Below are positions 1 to 5,642 of a DNA stretch of 8,650 nt, one piece after another. Position numbers and translations under genes: made by a program. Every line of letters begins with the position of its first letter. Within the stretch, counting starts at the first letter, position 1. The stretch is taken from positions 4,760 to 13,409 of the forward strand of contig PMNG01000165.1 of NCBI GenBank assembly GCA_003162615.1. Direction: 5' to 3'. Under the pieces are notes generated by a model. The model was not told the origin of the DNA and made no database searches. It was given only the letters and a program-made list of their open reading frames with translations. The stretch is from Methanothrix sp. (lineage in GTDB: Archaea; Halobacteriota; Methanosarcinia; Methanotrichales; Methanotrichaceae).

Positions 1-234
1 GATTAGAAACTCTGCGTAGGTTCTGCCTTGTTCGGTAAGACTAATCCCACGATAAGGTATGTGCTGTATTAGTCCCGTAGATGATAATTCATTCATTGTC
101 TTGGTTATAGTGGAAGGATCAACTTTGAACTGAGAGGAGATGTCCGTGGTCTTGACCGTATTTTTTTGCTCTAGGATATATTTTATATATTCGATTTTTT
201 TAGGGGACAATTCTAGTCCGGTGAACTCACTCAT
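1..234 (-). CDS. DtxR/MntR-like metal-dependent transcriptional regulator, N-terminal part (cut by window edge)
   Basis: An open frame of 78 codons starts at an ATG at 234-232 and runs off the left edge without a stop. The protein begins MSEFTGLELSPKKIEYIKYI and then shows a winged helix-turn-helix: residues about 29-57 (TVKTTDISSQFKVDPSTITK and the following helix MNELSSTGLI) are the helix-turn-recognition helix, followed by a wing IPYRGISLTEQG. This arrangement, with the motif VDPSTITKTMNEL, matches the N-terminal DNA-binding domain of DtxR/MntR/IdeR-type repressors, which bind DNA when loaded with Fe2+, Mn2+ or a related metal. The metal-binding and dimerisation domain would lie outside the window, so the metal cannot be told. 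No clear Shine-Dalgarno precedes the ATG; a TTTAT-type box about 30 bases upstream suggests a very short leader. A different winged-helix family is possible, but the length and order of elements favour DtxR. Confidence 0.72.
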   Translation of the reverse strand, partial: MSEFTGLELSPKKIEYIKYILEQKNTVKTTDISSQFKVDPSTITKTMNELSSTGLIQHIPYRGISLTEQGRTYAEFLI

Positions 235-611
235 AAAAGAATGATATTCGGGAGAGATGGATAAATAGTTTTTGAGTAGTACCCAAATCTCGTGGACATA
301 ATATGCCCTACGTCAAATTGAGGAAGGAAACGGCCAGAGCTCCGAGAGCAGGCAGACAAGACAATGGCAGAGCCAATACCTGAAGCAACAGACCAGGCTG
401 GGAGATCTGACCAGTAATTCGACAGAGCGTTCTACTCGACCAAGAACCAAGAGCTACTAGGAAGCTTATTTTGAAGGCTTATCAGAGGGCGCAGAAGACA
501 CAGATAACCTTGGATGCGTTCTCATGATCCCCAAGGAGTTTGTATACGCTCTTCTGCAACATTTACATTTAAGATCTAGTATCCATATATGGAAATCGAT
601 GAGGAGCACTG
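235..611. other. Intergenic stretch with a near-open decayed frame
   Basis: There is no intact gene here. On the plus strand, the frame running from 302 to 616 is interrupted by only one stop (TAG at 458-460). It reads as plausible protein in two halves, for example EAYFEGLSEGAEDTDNLG right after the stop. I do not recognise the family. The right end carries the presumed promoter region of the gene at 612, including the palindrome CCATATATGG at 583-592. The left end carries the promoter of the divergent regulator at 234. The frame may be a decayed gene or chance. Confidence 0.3.
601..606 (+). promoter_or_regulatory. Ribosome binding site of the regulator at 612
   Basis: GAGGAG lies five bases before the ATG at 612 and supports that start. 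The preceding AT-rich palindrome at 583-592 and the AT-rich run at 561-571 are the nearest candidates for a promoter element. Confidence 0.5.
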
Positions 612-1073
612 ATGGTTAACGTCCTCCATAGCAAACGAGAAAGTTCTCGCTTCCAGATCCTGGTAGAGATAGCCGCCCACCAGCCCAATCTGCGCCAGAA
701 AGAGGTGGCTGAGCGCTTGGGGGTGACCACGCAGGCCATATCTAATTATGTCAGGGAATTGGTGGCAGACGGTCTGGTTACAACGGATGGCCGCAGATGC
801 TACAGCGTCACCAAAGATGGTGTTGAGAGGCTTCTTGAAGGTGCTGCTGAGCTAAAACGATATGCTAGGATGGTCATGGAGGAGGTAATCGAGCACGTCT
901 CGGTATGGACGGCTTTGGCGGAAGTTGACCTGGCCGAAGGCGAGCGGGTCTCCCTAATATTCTCTTTACCAAGAATTATAGCTGTAATCAGATCAAAGTC
1001 GTTGTTGAAACCGCTTTTTCTGATGTCGGTAATGATCAAATCGGTCATAGCGATGCACAACCTCATTGATTGA
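612..1073 (+). pseudogene. Truncated MarR-like winged-helix regulator (euryarchaeal family)
   Basis: The open frame of 153 codons starts with ATG at 612 behind a GAGGAG site. Residues 1-117 look like the euryarchaeal winged-helix regulators that begin VNVLHSKRES.RFQILVEIA. Residues 29-56 hold the helix-turn-helix, with recognition helix TTQAISNYVREL (39-50), followed by a wing around residues 57-70 and a helical linker ending VSVWTALAEVDLAEGERVSL. From memory, complete members are roughly 260-280 residues and continue after that point into a conserved C-terminal ligand or oligomerisation domain. Here, from about base 960 the frame switches to unrelated residues (SLPRIIAVIRSKSLL) and stops at 1073, and local base composition drops in GC. 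I infer truncation by deletion or insertion. The DNA-binding half is undamaged, so a shortened protein could still be made. Confidence 0.6.
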
Positions 1074-1452
1074 TGCTGGGCCTTCGCATGCTATTTTAGA
1101 AGAGGAGCGCCCTGGATAGGCAGACTCCCAGGGCATTGCAACAGGTTTCTTTCAACGGTAAAGGAGGCCGTGTCGTCCTGCTGTGTCGCTCTTCAACCTA
1201 AAATGATAATACTAGGTAATAAGTATTTCGCTTGAAGTAACAAGAATAACGGCCATTGAAGATACGAACAAGAAGCAATCACTATCATCATAAGCTTAAA
1301 AGAAATTCCATTTAGAAAATTATTTCATTATCTAGAACTCAATTATAAGAAGAAGGACCGAATGAACCCTGCACATCTTAGTAACAATATAATTGAAATG
1401 TTTATTACTTAATAAGACTAGTCTAGTATAATCCAAAAAATGGAGAGTGTAC
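1074..1452. other. Gene-free stretch upstream of the PUA ORF
   Basis: I see no convincing coding frame on either strand. The left part (to about 1190) is GC-richer and may be residue of whatever replaced the end of the regulator. From 1200 onward it is AT-rich and looks like an intergenic promoter region, with AT-rich TATA-like stretches at about 1399-1412 and at 1431-1436 (TATAAT-like, about 20 bases before the ATG at 1453). A minus-strand open frame covering 1332-1649 is the antisense of the PUA ORF plus AT-rich sequence and is not supported. Confidence 0.5.
1109..1134. repeat. Perfect 7-base inverted repeat (hairpin)
   Basis: GCCCTGG at 1109-1115 pairs perfectly with CCAGGGC at 1128-1134 across a 12-base loop. 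It lies just downstream of the truncated regulator. It could act as a transcription terminator or RNA hairpin, but no T-run follows. Its function is not established. Confidence 0.4.
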
Positions 1453-1659
1453 ATGCCAGGAACAGAAAGATGTAATGAAATGCCTATCCGAAAGGTAGTG
1501 GTCTCGGACGAAGCAATTCCCTTCGTAGCCAGAGGAGGACGCCTCTTCTCCGGGCAAGTGGTTGCATCTGATCCGGGAATAGAGGATGGAGATGAAGTCA
1601 TTGTGGTAGATAGAAATAATAACCCTCTCAGCACGGTACAAGTCTTCATTACGCCGTAG
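1453..1659 (+). CDS. Short stand-alone PUA-domain protein (possibly truncated)
   Basis: The ATG at 1453 is preceded by GGAG at 1442-1445 with a seven-base spacer, which I prefer to the GTG at 1447. The protein is 68 residues. After about 12 residues it shows the PUA-domain pattern: KVVVSDEAIPFVARGGRLFS, a strand, then DPGIEDGDEVIVVDRNNNPLST. PUA domains bind structured RNA and occur at the C-terminus of archaeosine tRNA-guanine transglycosylase and related modification enzymes, or alone. A complete domain is usually 70-80 residues and ends with another strand and helix of the form LLSPEEM..F.RG. Here the frame stops with TAG at 1657, where that motif would be half finished (FITP then stop). 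The next codons read ETFQIREN, which resembles the missing part, so this is either a naturally short domain or a gene with a recent nonsense mutation. Confidence 0.55.
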   Translation: MPGTERCNEMPIRKVVVSDEAIPFVARGGRLFSGQVVASDPGIEDGDEVIVVDRNNNPLSTVQVFITP

Positions 1660-2172
1660 GAAACGTTCCAAATACGCGAAAATTAGACCCTAAGCTCCAA
1701 GAGCTTTGATAAACTGTACCCATAACCATAGAAGATAAGCTCTGGCATCTTCTGGACAAGCTGCCCAGATGATGTCAGCGGCTACTATTTTTAAAAAGTC
1801 TTGGCGAAATTATCCATTAATGGCAGCACTTATGCTGGTGCTTATGCTCTGCATCATGAATATGCTCGTGGACATGATTCTCACCCTTGTGCTCGCCGCT
1901 CAACTTTCTCACGATTGGATGCCTCGGGTGCATAAAATCTCTTTATCTTGAGTTTGAAACAAACCAGAAAGGGATCTTAGGGCATCAGAGGTGCAATTAC
2001 GATCACATTAGTAGCAATTCTTGATTGGGTGACAAGTCAATCTAGAATGACCTTGCTGGAGATGATCCCCTTAAATGATTTTTCCCTTGCGGGGCTGGCT
2101 AATGCCAACATCTCTCTCGGATTTGCGCATGAAACTGAAGATAGGTAGGCTCAAGCTTGTAGTTTAGCCCGA
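1660..2172. other. Region between PUA ORF and cbiO with decayed frames
   Basis: There is no intact gene. On the minus strand are fragments that read as protein but are separated by stops and shifts: a 24-codon frame beginning MLALASPAREKSFKGIISS (2111-2037), a frame with RIATNVIVIAPLMP in the 2020-1980 area, and the histidine-rich frame at 1933-1817 listed separately. They may be pieces of one decayed gene that lay downstream of cbiO. On the plus strand, the hydrophobic open frame at 1769-1951 is the antisense of the histidine codons and is rejected. Confidence 0.45.
1817..1933 (-). pseudogene. Histidine-rich short ORF or C-terminal remnant
   Basis: A 38-codon frame runs from ATG at 1933 to TAA at 1819-1817. 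It contains 11 histidines and ends in two cysteines and a histidine (KCCH). The core reads EHKGENHVHEHIHDAEHKHQ. Such alternating His patterns bind Ni2+, Co2+ or Zn2+ and occur in nickel chaperones, metal transporters and storage proteins. It lies 240 bases downstream of cbiO, whose own C-terminus is also His-rich, and is on the same strand. No ribosome binding site is evident at the ATG. Plausible protein sequence continues upstream in a different frame (RFYAPEASNREKVERR), so it is more likely the tail of a decayed gene than an independent small protein. I cannot name the parent family. Confidence 0.45.
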
Positions 2173-3003
2173 TTATGTTTCATGCTTGTGTATGTGTCCT
2201 TCCACGTGTTCGTGGAGATGCTCATGCACAACCTTGCCGTGGACATGTGTATGTTCATGAATCAGGTTCGCTCCAAGGAGAAGTTCATAATCGTTTAGGA
2301 CTTTATCCGCATCCCCATCCTCCTTGATCGCATGGTCTTCGCCCATGACGATGGCCCTCTTGCTGATCTGGTCTATTATTTCCAGATCGTGAGTGGCGGT
2401 AATCACAGTCTTCCCTCCTTGTCCTAGCTCCTGCAATAGCTCTACCAGCCATAGCTGGGTTCTTGGGTCTAATCCAGCTGATGGCTCATCCAAAAGGAGG
2501 ACATCGGGGTTATTGACCAGTACAGTGGCGATGCATACCTTCTTCTTCTCCCCTCCACTGAGAGTATGAGGCGATCGATCTCTCAGTTTGGTGATGTCCA
2601 TCATATCTAGGACATCCTCTACTCTGGTCTTGACCTCTTCTGGAGTGACGTTTAGCTGTAGGGGTCCGAAGGCGATCTCTTCGAAGACTGTAGGCGAGAA
2701 GAGCTGCACATCCGAATTCTGAAAGACAAAGCCCACTTTTGTCCGGAAAAATGTCCGAAACTCATTATCCTTGATGGCATCGAAGGCGTCTTCAGTTATC
2801 TGATTGCCAAAGGCATAGAACTCTCCAGATGTAGTATAAATAAGTCCATTCAAGATCGCTAACAACGTCGATTTGCCGCTGCCGTTAGAGCCAATTATAG
2901 ATACCAGCTCGCCACGGTCTATCTCAAGGGTGATATCCTTCAGAGCATCGATTTTTCCCACGTATGAGTACGATACATTCCGTAAGTCGAAGATAGCTTC
3001 CAT
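2173..3003 (-). CDS. cbiO: Energy-coupling factor ABC transporter ATPase CbiO/NikO with His-rich tail
   Basis: The 276-residue protein is the ATP-hydrolysing subunit of an ECF importer for cobalt or nickel; it works in the cytoplasm bound to the membrane protein CbiQ. All ATPase motifs are present: Walker A GSNGSGKST (38-46, Lys44), Q-loop Gln95 in FVFQNSDVQLFS, signature LSGGE (148-152), Walker B VLLLDEP (168-174), D-loop AGLD (176-179) and switch His205 in ATHD. The segment NSDVQLFSPTVFEEIAFGP is typical of the CbiO/EcfA group. The core ends near residue 247. It is followed by a tail (249-276) with 11 histidines in HxH spacing, which is not part of the ATPase fold and probably binds nickel. 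The start is four bases after the cbiQ stop, with no strong ribosome binding site, suggesting translational coupling. It is the last gene of the operon. Confidence 0.95.
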   Translation of the reverse strand: MEAIFDLRNVSYSYVGKIDALKDITLEIDRGELVSIIGSNGSGKSTLLAILNGLIYTTSGEFYAFGNQITEDAFDAIKDNEFRTFFRTKVGFVFQNSDVQLFSPTVFEEIAFGPLQLNVTPEEVKTRVEDVLDMMDITKLRDRSPHTLSGGEKKKVCIATVLVNNPDVLLLDEPSAGLDPRTQLWLVELLQELGQGGKTVITATHDLEIIDQISKRAIVMGEDHAIKEDGDADKVLNDYELLLGANLIHEHTHVHGKVVHEHLHEHVEGHIHKHET

Positions 3004-3007
3004 GATC

Positions 3008-3937
3008 TTATACCCGGATGATGTTCTGAGAGATCAGCACAAGCACAACGCTCATTGATATCGCTATCGCCCCTGCGACATAATCGCGATTACGCATTTT
3101 AAACTCTTGTATGATCCTGACTTCGCCATTATAGCCTCTGGACATCATGGCCATGTGGACCTTTTCGCTCATATCCAGAGATCTTATCAATGTGTATCCT
3201 ATACGCCCCCCGACCCACTTCTGCTCATCAAACATGCCTCTAGCCTTTATGGTCCTGGCTTTCTTGGCGACGTACATTTCGCTAACTAGCTCCGTCAGGA
3301 CGAAGATGTATCTGTAGGCCATACTTAGAGTGAGAACATAGAGCTTTGGAATCCCAACAGAGCGCAGGGATTTGAAGAGCATCTGCTGTGGTGTAGTGAG
3401 AAAGAGCAGAACTATAGCAGAAACGCATGTAGCAACACGCATCATAAATATCGTCGCCGCATTGACACCTTGCTTCGTGATGTAGATGCTCTCCGGAAGT
3501 GGAATCGGGCCCAGGTGAGCACCGGGCCCCAGGTGAATTAGCTGAATGAGAGGATCTCCTGGGAAAAAGACGTTGAAGACCAAGGGTAAGACGAGAAATC
3601 CTGAAAAGATGGGAATGAAGAGCCATACCCGTTTGATGAAAAAACCGATTTCGATCTTGCTGAGAAATGCAACTAGCAGGAAAAATAGGTAGGCAAATAC
3701 GAGTATTCTCAGGTTACCTACCGTACTCGTCGCAACTATTAATGCCAGTATGGAAATCAGCTTAGCCCTTGGGTCAAGGCTCTGAAGCAGGCCTCTGCGT
3801 CGGGAGAAACTCTCCGTAACGAAGGCGTCCTGCATGAAAAAAATAATCCCATCTATTGTCTTCCCGATAAAGCTCTTCTTGCCACGATGCACTGCAGAGC
3901 ACTTGCAAGGACCAATTCCAATATCTACTTCTTTCAT
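3008..3937 (-). CDS. cbiQ: ECF transporter T component CbiQ/NikQ
   Basis: This 309-residue membrane protein is the transmembrane coupling subunit that links the CbiO ATPase to the substrate-binding subunit CbiM. The N-terminal segment (about 17-60), with SFIGKTIDGI and the motif RRGLLQSLDPRAKL, is characteristic of CbiQ. Hydrophobic segments are visible at about 60-78, 79-95, 104-125, 160-182, 198-216 and 286-303. Two cytoplasmic coupling motifs that contact the ATPase are present, ARG at 232-234 and SRG at 266-268 in MAMMSRGYNGEV. The ATG at 3937 is the only usual start codon in the frame before an upstream stop. No ribosome binding site is properly spaced; a GGAGG lies 20 bases upstream. 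There is a 98-base gap to the preceding gene. The length is slightly above the usual 250-280 residues. Confidence 0.93.
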   Translation of the reverse strand: MKEVDIGIGPCKCSAVHRGKKSFIGKTIDGIIFFMQDAFVTESFSRRRGLLQSLDPRAKLISILALIVATSTVGNLRILVFAYLFFLLVAFLSKIEIGFFIKRVWLFIPIFSGFLVLPLVFNVFFPGDPLIQLIHLGPGAHLGPIPLPESIYITKQGVNAATIFMMRVATCVSAIVLLFLTTPQQMLFKSLRSVGIPKLYVLTLSMAYRYIFVLTELVSEMYVAKKARTIKARGMFDEQKWVGGRIGYTLIRSLDMSEKVHMAMMSRGYNGEVRIIQEFKMRNRDYVAGAIAISMSVVLVLISQNIIRV

Positions 3938-4035
3938 CCATTTCGGGATCGTATTGTCCTCCGCTCCAAGTTGAGTTCGAGAGTTTCGTTTCTTGTGATA
4001 TTATTAATTCCAACAACAGAAAATAAAAATGGTTG
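3938..4035 (-). other. 98-base intercistronic gap between the PDGLE gene and cbiQ
   Basis: Reading the minus strand, a T-rich run (ATTTTTATTTTC, about 4019-4030) follows the stop of the small-subunit gene and could be a weak archaeal terminator. An AT-rich stretch TTAATAATAT near 4003 could be an internal promoter for cbiQ-cbiO. It is the only sizeable gap in the operon. Its function is inferred. Confidence 0.3.
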
Positions 4036-4335
4036 TTAGTCTCTGATATACTTCTTTCCTGCTAGATACATAACGCCACCGCATATCACTACCCCTAACA
4101 CAGCTGCTATGATGTACCCAATATTCGGGTCTATACCGGGAACACTGTAGTCGGGGAGCGGGGCGTTCCAGAGACTCGATAGCTTTTCTACTCCCTGGGG
4201 CACAAAGCCAAGCTTATCCTTTATCTCATCGGTCCCCCATTCGCCGAATGCCGTGCCTGAAGCTAGCAGGCCGAGAGGCGTTAGAATTACAAGTGCTAAT
4301 AGACCGATCATCAAGTTTCTTAACAACTTATCCAT
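4036..4335 (-). CDS. PDGLE-domain small membrane subunit of the nickel/cobalt ECF transporter (NikN-like)
   Basis: The 99-residue protein has one hydrophobic segment near the N-terminus (about 7-27), an extracytoplasmic loop (28-70) and a second membrane segment (72-92) with a short basic tail. The loop carries GEWGTDEI, LGFVPQGVEKLSSLWNAPLP and DYSVPG, the pattern of the PDGLE family found as the NikN subunit of nickel ECF importers; it plays the part that CbiN plays in cobalt systems. It presumably sits on CbiM and is needed for metal loading. A GGTGA site at 4344-4340 comes directly after the cbiM stop and four bases before this ATG, so the two genes are tightly coupled. PDGLE rather than CbiN is my main reason to favour nickel over cobalt. 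Confidence 0.87.
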   Translation of the reverse strand: MDKLLRNLMIGLLALVILTPLGLLASGTAFGEWGTDEIKDKLGFVPQGVEKLSSLWNAPLPDYSVPGIDPNIGYIIAAVLGVVICGGVMYLAGKKYIRD

Positions 4336-4344
4336 AATCTCACC

Positions 4345-5061
4345 TTAGACTGGTGCTGCTTTCTTGGTTTTGCTCTTCTTCGATTCAGATTTCTCTCCGT
4401 AGAATAGAGATGGATCCGTTCTCTGGAGATATGCAAAGATAAGGCCAGTAACCAGAGCCTCAAGGAAACTGAACGCAAACGCATGCTCAAGGAACATAGC
4501 CGGAACAGTGACACTCAGGGGATAGGGCATGTAGAGCGGAAGACCATTGGCGTCCTTATATAATATGAATTGCAAACCGAGGATAAAGCCTGCCCAAGTG
4601 GCTGCGGCAGTGAGAGATACCCAGCCAGCTATGGCAGCGGCTATTACTCTCCTAGAGGATGTGATCTCTGTTTTTCCACTGATAAAGTTGTAGGCATAAT
4701 AGCCAATAAAAGGAATCAAAACTGCCATGTTGAAGCAGTTGGTTGCATAAGTTGTAATCCCTCCGTCTCCGAACATCAGCGCCTGCAACGCCAGGGCTAC
4801 CGATATGGTTATCACTGCAGCCCAAGGCCCTAGGACGATACCAATTATGGCACCACCCACGGCATGACCGGTGCTGCCTCCTGGAACAGGCAAATTGAAC
4901 ATCATAATGACAAAGGCGAATGCAGCTGCCAGAGCTAGAAAAGGAACCTTTCTCGACCCTAGCGTACTCAGTTTCTTTCCTGCATAAATCCAAATCGGGA
5001 TCATAATGATCCAGAATGCAATATACGTACTTGGCCCTAAATAGCCATCTGGAATGTGCAT
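4345..5061 (-). CDS. cbiM: ECF transporter substrate-binding membrane protein CbiM/NikM
   Basis: The 238-residue protein is the metal-binding S component of a Ni2+/Co2+ importer. It starts MHIPDGYL; in this family the free N-terminus and His2 are metal ligands, so the start at 5061 is well fixed. A second conserved His, His66 in GGSTGHAVGG, is also present, as is the conserved ALMFGDGGITTYATNCFNMA region around residues 92-111. Hydrophobic segments are at about 10-27, 39-57, 66-95, 103-126, 137-161 and 177-206. The C-terminus is a lysine-rich cytoplasmic tail (about 224-238). It is the first gene of the operon cbiM, PDGLE subunit, cbiQ, cbiO. A GGTGAA ribosome binding site and a TATA box precede it. 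Sequence alone does not separate nickel from cobalt with certainty. Confidence 0.95.
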   Translation of the reverse strand: MHIPDGYLGPSTYIAFWIIMIPIWIYAGKKLSTLGSRKVPFLALAAAFAFVIMMFNLPVPGGSTGHAVGGAIIGIVLGPWAAVITISVALALQALMFGDGGITTYATNCFNMAVLIPFIGYYAYNFISGKTEITSSRRVIAAAIAGWVSLTAAATWAGFILGLQFILYKDANGLPLYMPYPLSVTVPAMFLEHAFAFSFLEALVTGLIFAYLQRTDPSLFYGEKSESKKSKTKKAAPV

Positions 5062-5064
5062 AAA

Positions 5065-5100
5065 TTCACCAAAACACTAAGTAACATCTAGTTATAAAAG
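5065..5100 (-). promoter_or_regulatory. Promoter and ribosome binding site of the nickel/cobalt transport operon
   Basis: On the minus strand CTTTTATAA at 5100-5092 is a good archaeal TATA box, 31-39 bases before the cbiM ATG. GGTGAA at 5070-5065 is a good ribosome binding site three bases before the start. Transcription would begin near 5068-5073, giving a very short leader. TAAC-N5-GTTA (5082-5094) overlaps the TATA box and could be an operator half-site pair for a metal-responsive repressor. Confidence 0.55.
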
Positions 5101-5124
5101 GGTAACGCAAGGAGCACGAAGTAA

Positions 5125-5147
5125 TAACATTTGGTATAATAGTGTTA
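5125..5147. promoter_or_regulatory. Candidate operator, inverted repeat TAACA-N13-TGTTA
   Basis: TAACA at 5125-5129 and TGTTA at 5143-5147 are perfect inverted arms separated by 13 bases, 25 bases upstream of the TATA box of the transport operon. Widely spaced dyads with GTTA/TAAC cores are reminiscent of NikR-type operators, but no NikR gene is in the window and the arms are short. This is a candidate only. Confidence 0.3.
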
Positions 5148-5163
5148 AAAAAAATTCGGCATT

Positions 5164-5177
5164 GGTTTCAGGAAACC
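5164..5177. repeat. 14-base dyad GGTTTC-AG-GAAACC
   Basis: Perfect six-base arms with a two-base centre lie about 100 bases upstream of cbiM. The near-continuous symmetry fits a protein-binding site better than an RNA hairpin. The regulator is unknown. Confidence 0.35.
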
Positions 5178-5445
5178 CTTCAAGTCAAGTAGTCTAGCTC
5201 CAATGAATTGAATCGAATTTTGAAATCTGGTATAATTGCTTAATGACAGCTCGTTTTGTTGAATCATGCTCATTTCACCTTATGGTGCTATTAATACAGA
5301 AAAGCTTATTACTATGTAATATGATTTCATTGTTTGTGAGCAAGAGATGACCACTGACCTCCTATGCCTACATCGAGATCCAGGATCAGCTCTGAGCTCA
5401 CTACTCTAAGCTATAAACATGGCGAAGCCAATGCACCATAAAACT

Positions 5446-5460
5446 CTCCAGCGCCTGGAG
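5446..5460. repeat. Hairpin CTCCAG-CGC-CTGGAG
   Basis: Six perfect base pairs close a three-base loop. A T-run (5482-5486) lies 21 bases to the right, which is too far for a classic terminator. It may be a regulatory hairpin or the end of an unrecognised transcript. Confidence 0.3.
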
Positions 5461-5572
5461 AATTCCCGGGCGCAAACTCCTTTTTCAGTCTAGGAAAATT
5501 TATACATGATGCCCGGAATTTTTAGTTCTATTTTGTGCTACTAAAACATAATTACATATGATAAAATCCTAC

Positions 5573-5635
5573 TATAAACGGATATCTTAAAATAAGGGAA
5601 ATAACAATAGACTCATTTGTATGGATACAAGGAGG
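5573..5635 (+). promoter_or_regulatory. Probable promoter and ribosome binding site of the secreted protein
   Basis: TATAAA at 5573-5578 is a TATA-like box, which would place the transcript start near 5600. AAGGAGG ending at 5635 is a strong ribosome binding site seven bases before the TTG at 5643. The spacing decides that start, since the ATG at 5621 is in another frame and lies upstream of the site. A second TATA-like box at 5499-5505 is an alternative. Confidence 0.5.
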
Positions 5636-5642
5636 GATTTCG

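Larger units (their letters stand above)
5101..5642. other. Divergent intergenic region between cbiM and the secreted-protein gene
   Basis: There is no open frame I can support. The left part holds the operon promoter region and the dyads at 5125-5147 and 5164-5177. The middle (5190-5440) is featureless. The right part holds a hairpin at 5446-5460, a pair of near-identical inverted copies of AATTCCGGGC (5461-5471 and 5511-5520), and TATA-like boxes at 5499-5505 and 5573-5578 for the gene at 5643. Confidence 0.5.

Noticed and set aside
1332..1649. A 105-codon minus-strand frame opposite the PUA ORF
   Set aside because: The plus strand has a recognisable PUA domain, a start and a ribosome binding site. 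The minus frame has no recognisable features and runs into AT-rich intergenic DNA.
1657..1659. Pyrrolysine decoding of the TAG in the PUA ORF as a firm call
   Set aside because: No pyl genes are in the window, a second TAG follows nine codons later, and a plain nonsense mutation explains it as well.
1769..1951. A 60-codon hydrophobic, Met/Leu/Val-rich plus-strand frame resembling a small membrane protein
   Set aside because: It is antisense to the histidine-rich minus frame. CAT/CAC codons read backwards give ATG/GTG, which creates a false membrane-like sequence. There is no ribosome binding site.
3774..4016. An 80-codon minus-strand frame overlapping the start of cbiQ, with a GGAGG nearby
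   Set aside because: It is in another frame of cbiQ and has no family features, and the GGAGG lies inside the frame and is not placed for its start.
4652..4993. A 113-codon minus-strand frame inside cbiM
   Set aside because: It is a shadow frame of cbiM, Cys/Arg-rich without any domain pattern.
5446..5486. Rho-independent terminator made of the CTCCAG hairpin and the downstream T-run
   Set aside because: The T-run begins 21 bases after the stem and no supported gene ends just upstream on the plus strand.
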